Part shown: positions 60,372-64,000 of the stretch, piece by piece
Layout: the number at the start of each line of letters is the position of its first letter
Numbering within the stretch: the stretch's first letter is position 1
Notes under the pieces: model-generated
What the model saw: the letters and a program-made list of their open reading frames with translations, nothing else
Told to the model about the DNA's origin: nothing
Database searches by the model: none
Assembly (NCBI GenBank): GCA_035566015.1
Contig: DATMRS010000005.1
Location: forward strand, 62,001-126,000
Reading direction: 5' to 3'
DNA length: 64,000 bases
DNA from: DATMRS01 sp035566015
Lineage (GTDB): Bacteria > Pseudomonadota > Alphaproteobacteria > Sphingomonadales > Sphingomonadaceae
Translations under genes and position numbers: made by a program

Positions 60372-61265
60372 TCAGGCGGACGTATCGGACGCCGTTCCGC
60401 TCCCGGCTTGCACAGGGGGGAACTGGTGCGCGCCGGCGAGAGAATAATCTTTCACGCCGCGAAATCCATAGGCGTCCTCCAGCGTCCGTCCGATCTCGCG
60501 CGCGGCGGTCCGCAAGGTGCCGAGATGGCGGTCGACGATGTCCTGCAACGTCATCCGGCGCGCGGGACAGGTGATGTTGATCGCGGCCACCGCCTCGCCC
60601 CCGACATGGATGGCGACCGCGACCGAGCGACGGCCGTCGCGCACCACATCGGCGCGGCTCCGGTCGGGCCAGGGATGGAGCGGATCGCGCGCCGACCAGC
60701 CGCGCGCCTGTATCTCCGCGATGATCGCGTCGAGCGCGGCGATGCTGGCGGGGGAGGCGTCCGCCGGCTTCAGCCGGGCGATGATCGCCGCGCGCTCGAC
60801 CGGGTCGCACGCCGCCAGATAGGCGCGGCCGGTGGCGGTATGAATGTAGCTCAGCTTCGCGCCCACGGGGCCGAGCATCGCCGCGTCGAGCCGCGTCATC
60901 GGGCTGTTCGTCTCGATGATCTCGACATGGTCGAGTCGCGGCACCGCGACCACCGACGGCCAGGCGACGCTGAAGCTGAGCCGCGCGAGATGCGGCGACG
61001 CCACTTCGGCCAGGCGGTCGAGCGCGTCGGGATGGAAATTCGGCGCGCCATGCATCGTGCCCGGCAGATAGGCGCCGTCGGCGAGCCGCTGCCACACGAG
61101 ATCGCGCCCCGCGAGCGTCACCAGCATGCGGAGCAACGTCGCCTTGGGCAGGCCGAGCGCCTGATGCAGTTCGTGCAGGCTCGCGGCGCGGCGGCGGCGG
61201 ATCTCGAACAGGACGTCGAGCCCGCGTTCGAGCGCGCGAACCGACTTCACCTTGCGTTCGATCAT
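60372..61265 (-). CDS. IclR-family transcriptional regulator
   Basis: A 297-residue regulator: N-terminal winged helix (SVRALERGLDVLFEI, LHELHQALGLPKATLLRMLVTLAGRDLVW) and the C-terminal IclR effector domain (GRAYLAACDP, VAAINITCPA). It is divergent from the Tm-1-like/biotin carboxylase operon across a 101-base gap and probably controls it and its own oxidoreductase gene in response to a carboxylic acid metabolite. Confidence 0.9.
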   Translation of the reverse strand: MIERKVKSVRALERGLDVLFEIRRRRAASLHELHQALGLPKATLLRMLVTLAGRDLVWQRLADGAYLPGTMHGAPNFHPDALDRLAEVASPHLARLSFSVAWPSVVAVPRLDHVEIIETNSPMTRLDAAMLGPVGAKLSYIHTATGRAYLAACDPVERAAIIARLKPADASPASIAALDAIIAEIQARGWSARDPLHPWPDRSRADVVRDGRRSVAVAIHVGGEAVAAINITCPARRMTLQDIVDRHLGTLRTAAREIGRTLEDAYGFRGVKDYSLAGAHQFPPVQAGSGTASDTSA

Positions 61266-61366
61266 CGGCGATCTTTCCGTTTCACGTCGTGCAATCTAGC
61301 GGCCGGCGGGCTTCACGGGAAGAGCGGGCGTGCGAAGATGGGCTCAAGACGAAAGAGAGGATGAGG

Positions 61367-62593
61367 ATGCCCAGCCAGCCGAAAGTGCTGCTGATCATTA
61401 CGCAGGACACCAAAGAGGAAGAAGGCCGCTTCATCCGCGGCCAGATCGAGGCGGCGGGGTGCGAGGTGGTCCACCTCGATCCCAGCATCCGGCGCGATGT
61501 CGGCGGCGCGGAGATCGGGCCCGAGGCGATCGCCGCCGCCACCGGGCGCACGATGGACGAGGTCCGCGCGCTCGGCCACGAGGGCGACTGCCTCGCGGTG
61601 ATGATCGAGGGTTCGACGAAACTGGCGGTCGAGGCGCATGCCCGCGACGGCTTTTCGGGCGTGCTCGCGGTGGGCGGATCGATGGGCACCTCGCTGGCCG
61701 GCGCGGTGCTTCAGGCGCTGCCGATCGGCCTGCCGAAGCTGATCGTCTCGACGATGGCGTCGGGCTTCACCACGCCCTATGTCGGCTGCCGCGATATCGC
61801 GATGCTGAACGCAGTGACCGATATCGCCGGCCTCAACAGCATCAGCCGCGAGGTGTTCCGCAACGCCGCCTGGGGCATCGCCGGCATGGCGAAGGGCTAT
61901 GAGCCGGCGGGCGCGGCGGAAAAGCCGCTCGTCCTCGTCGGCACGCTCGGCACCACCGAGACGGCGACGCGCCGGATCCGCGCGAAGCTGGAGGAGGACG
62001 GCTATGAGGTGATGGTGTTCCACACCTCGGGCGCGGGCGGGCCGTCGATGGACGCGATCGCCGCCGAACGCGACGTCGCCGCCGTGCTCGACCTGTCCTG
62101 GACCGAGATTGTCGATACCCTGTTCGGCGGCTTGCTCGCCTCGGGGCCGGATCGTGCCAGGGCGGCGCTGGCGCGCGGCATCCCGGTGATCTTCGCGCCG
62201 GGCAATATCGATTTCATCGTCGGCGGGCCGCTCGCCGATTCGGAAAAGCAGTTCCCCGGCAAGCGCTACCATGTCCACAATCCGGCCCTGACGGCGGTGC
62301 GGACCGAATTGCCCGAGTTGCGCCGGATCGCCGATCACATGGCCGGGCTGGCGCGCGAGGCGAAGGGGCCGGTGCGCTTCTTCGTGCCGCTCGGCGGCTT
62401 TTCGAGCCATGACAGCCCGGAGGGGCATCTCTACGACACGTCGATGCCGGGGCCGTTCGCCGATTATCTCCGTTCGGTGCTGCCCGCCGGCGTGCCCGTC
62501 GATGTGCTTGACCGGCATTTCAACGATCCCGAATTTGCCGACGCGATCGTCGAGGCGGTGCGCGAGATCACGCGCGAGCGGGTGCCGGCATGA
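61367..62593 (+). CDS. Tm-1-like ATP-binding domain protein (UPF0261)
   Basis: A 408-residue member of the UPF0261/Tm-1-like ATP-binding family, named after the tomato Tm-1 viral resistance protein: VLLIITQDTKEEEGRFIRGQIEAAG start, GGSMGTSLAGAVLQALPIG, VSTMASGFTTPYVG and FVPLGGFSSHDSPEGHLYD. Bacterial members usually neighbour a TIM-barrel phosphoenolpyruvate-hydrolase-like gene, which is not seen here. The function is unknown. ATG 61367 with AGAGG upstream was chosen over ATG 61361. Confidence 0.87.
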   Translation: MPSQPKVLLIITQDTKEEEGRFIRGQIEAAGCEVVHLDPSIRRDVGGAEIGPEAIAAATGRTMDEVRALGHEGDCLAVMIEGSTKLAVEAHARDGFSGVLAVGGSMGTSLAGAVLQALPIGLPKLIVSTMASGFTTPYVGCRDIAMLNAVTDIAGLNSISREVFRNAAWGIAGMAKGYEPAGAAEKPLVLVGTLGTTETATRRIRAKLEEDGYEVMVFHTSGAGGPSMDAIAAERDVAAVLDLSWTEIVDTLFGGLLASGPDRARAALARGIPVIFAPGNIDFIVGGPLADSEKQFPGKRYHVHNPALTAVRTELPELRRIADHMAGLAREAKGPVRFFVPLGGFSSHDSPEGHLYDTSMPGPFADYLRSVLPAGVPVDVLDRHFNDPEFADAIVEAVREITRERVPA

Positions 62594-63063
62594 GCGAGGA
62601 GCTTCCCCTTTCGCCCGACGACGTCGCCGAGATCGTCGCGATCCTCGACGGCGGCGACTATGACCGGCTCGACATCCGCACCGGCCGTTTCGTGCTGCGC
62701 GTCGCCCGCGAAGGCGGCGGCTGGACACAGGAATGGGCGCCCGCCGAGGACAGCGCGCCGCTTGCCGCCGATGCGCCCGCGCCCGTCGCCGCGCCGGTGG
62801 CGAAGGCGGACGATAGCGAGGGCGTGGCGATCCATCCGTCACTGCCGGGCACCTTCTATCGCGCGCCGCAGCCGGGCGCGCCGCCCTTCGTCGAGGTGGG
62901 CGACAGCGTGACGCCCGATACCGTGCTCGGCATCGTCGAGACGATGAAGCTGATGAACCCGGTTTATGCCGGGGTTTCGGGCCGGATCGCGGCGATCCTC
63001 GTCGAGAATGCGACGCTGATCGACGCCGATGCGGTGCTGATGCGGATCGTTGCCGAAGGATGA
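62590..63063 (+). CDS. Biotin carboxyl carrier protein
   Basis: A 157-residue BCCP with an AccB-like N-terminus (LSPDDVAEIVAILDGG), an Ala/Pro linker (residues ~50-75) and a biotinyl domain with Lys120 in VETMKLMNPV. The MKLMNPV-type site replaces the canonical MKM. It would carry CO2 on biotin from the following carboxylase to a carboxyltransferase not seen in the window. Both ends overlap neighbouring genes by ATGA. Confidence 0.92.
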   Translation: MSEELPLSPDDVAEIVAILDGGDYDRLDIRTGRFVLRVAREGGGWTQEWAPAEDSAPLAADAPAPVAAPVAKADDSEGVAIHPSLPGTFYRAPQPGAPPFVEVGDSVTPDTVLGIVETMKLMNPVYAGVSGRIAAILVENATLIDADAVLMRIVAEG

Positions 63064-64000
63064 TCGACCGACTGTTCATTGCCAACCGGGGCGAGATCGC
63101 GCTGCGCATCATCCGTACGGCGCGCCGGATGGGGATCACCACGATTCTCGGCGTGTCGGAGGCGGATCGCACCAGCCTGCCGGCGCGCGAGGCCGACGAG
63201 GTCGCGATCGTCGGCCCTGCCCCGTCGTCCGAAAGCTATCTCGCGATCGATCGGGTGGTCGCCGCGGCGGTGGCGAGCAAGGCGGACGCGGTGCATCCGG
63301 GCTATGGTTTCCTGTCGGAAAATGAGGCGTTCGCCCGCGCGATCATCGATGCCGGGCTGATCTTCGTCGGCCCCGATCCGTCGAGCCTCGCCGCGATGGG
63401 CGACAAGCTGAAGGCGCGCGGCGTGGCGATCGACGCGGGCCTGCCCGTCGTACCGGGCGGCGAGGCGCGCGACGGCGCCGAGGCGCGGGCGCATGCCGCG
63501 CGCGCGGGCTATCCGCTGCTCCTGAAGGCTGTGGCCGGCGGCGGCGGGCGTGGCATGAAGCGCGTTGATCGCGAAGCCGATCTGGACGGCGCGATCGCGC
63601 TCGCCATGGCCGAGGCGCGCGCCGCGTTCGGCGATCCGCGCCTCTATGTTGAACGCTTCATCGCACGCGGCCGCCATGTCGAGGTGCAGCTGCTCGGCGA
63701 TGGCGAGCGGGCGATGCATCTCGGCACGCGCGATTGCTCGATCCAGCGGCGCTTCCAGAAACTGGTGGAGGAGGCGCCCGCGCCCGGCCTGCCGCCGGCG
63801 ACGAGCGATGCTTTGACCGACGCGGCGGTGCGGGTCGCGCGGCACATCGGCTATCGCGGCGCGGGGACCGCCGAATTTCTCGTCGATGCCGAAACGTTCG
63901 ATTTCTATTTCCTCGAAATGAATGCCCGCATCCAGGTGGAGCATCCCGTCACCGAGGCGATTACCGGCGTCGACCTGATCGAGCAGCAGTTGCTGGTCGC
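63060..64000 (+). CDS. Biotin carboxylase subunit (truncated by window end)
   Basis: The first ~313 residues of an AccC-like biotin carboxylase: start DRLFIANRGEIALRI, VHPGYGFLSEN, the ATP-grasp lid AGGGGRGMK, TRDCSIQRRFQKLVEEAP (usually ERDCS) and LEMNARIQVEHPVTE, where most members have MNTRLQ or MNPRIQ. It carboxylates biotin on the BCCP with ATP and bicarbonate. The gene continues beyond 64000. A stand-alone pair with a Tm-1-like protein suggests a dedicated carboxylase rather than the housekeeping acetyl-CoA carboxylase. Confidence 0.92.
   Translation, partial: MIDRLFIANRGEIALRIIRTARRMGITTILGVSEADRTSLPAREADEVAIVGPAPSSESYLAIDRVVAAAVASKADAVHPGYGFLSENEAFARAIIDAGLIFVGPDPSSLAAMGDKLKARGVAIDAGLPVVPGGEARDGAEARAHAARAGYPLLLKAVAGGGGRGMKRVDREADLDGAIALAMAEARAAFGDPRLYVERFIARGRHVEVQLLGDGERAMHLGTRDCSIQRRFQKLVEEAPAPGLPPATSDALTDAAVRVARHIGYRGAGTAEFLVDAETFDFYFLEMNARIQVEHPVTEAITGVDLIEQQLLV

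Noticed and set aside
59341..61095. A 584-residue frame giving the medium-chain reductase a long N-terminal extension
   Set aside because: The extra part is antisense-like, Arg-rich sequence overlapping the IclR gene in another frame on the same strand; the family start at 60354 is clear.

Overview
The window looks like a high-GC alphaproteobacterium, most probably a sphingomonad. This is inferred from two very large TonB-dependent receptors beside secreted esterases, a VanA-type Rieske oxygenase, the style of the hflK-hflC-degP block and the housekeeping gene neighbourhoods. I cannot name a species. The window has two parts that meet at a tRNA-Ser(GCU) gene near 35.0 kb.

The left part (1 to about 34.9 kb) is an accessory catabolic region. 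It holds four type B carboxylesterases (one cut by the left edge), two tannase/feruloyl-esterase-family hydrolases, three other alpha/beta hydrolases and an SDR-dienelactone hydrolase fusion. It also has a luciferase-like monooxygenase, a lone 2Fe-2S ferredoxin, a fumarate-reductase-like flavoprotein, a Rieske oxygenase, two MFS transporters, two DoxX-like membrane proteins, two TonB-dependent receptors, a sialidase-like Asp-box lipoprotein and DUF3237, SnoaL-like and DUF8021-like proteins. The regulators are MarR and GntR/FCD types. Most hydrolases carry export signals, so the picture is outer-membrane uptake plus periplasmic or surface ester hydrolysis, followed by cytoplasmic oxidation of the freed aromatic or alicyclic units. 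No ring-cleavage enzyme is in view, so the pathway is incomplete here and its substrate unknown. A near-perfect palindrome, TATCTTAG-NN-CTAAGATA, lies in two divergent promoter regions 14 kb apart, with half-sites in three more, which suggests one shared regulon. A decayed IS5-family transposase lies in this part.

The right part (35.1 to 64 kb) is mostly core genome. In order it holds a HerA-like ATPase, degP, hflC and hflK (minus); mrp and a CoA-binding protein (plus); rpmG (minus); ubiA, pmbA and a cysQ-like phosphatase (plus); pheT, pheS, a GIY-YIG gene, rplT and rpmI (minus); an AsmA-like gene (plus); hisN and prs (minus); nadE, gltX, a DUF805 gene and an SDR (plus); then a peroxiredoxin, a medium-chain reductase and an IclR regulator (minus). 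The window ends in a plus-strand operon of a Tm-1-like protein, a biotin carboxyl carrier protein and a truncated biotin carboxylase.

The most unusual structure is around pheS. The GIY-YIG gene at 49.2-49.5 kb sits exactly between two inverted REP-like hairpins ending in CGTCA and TGACG. Two short copies of the same bounded element without the gene lie 4 kb away, after pheT. This resembles an autonomous unit plus its non-autonomous derivatives.
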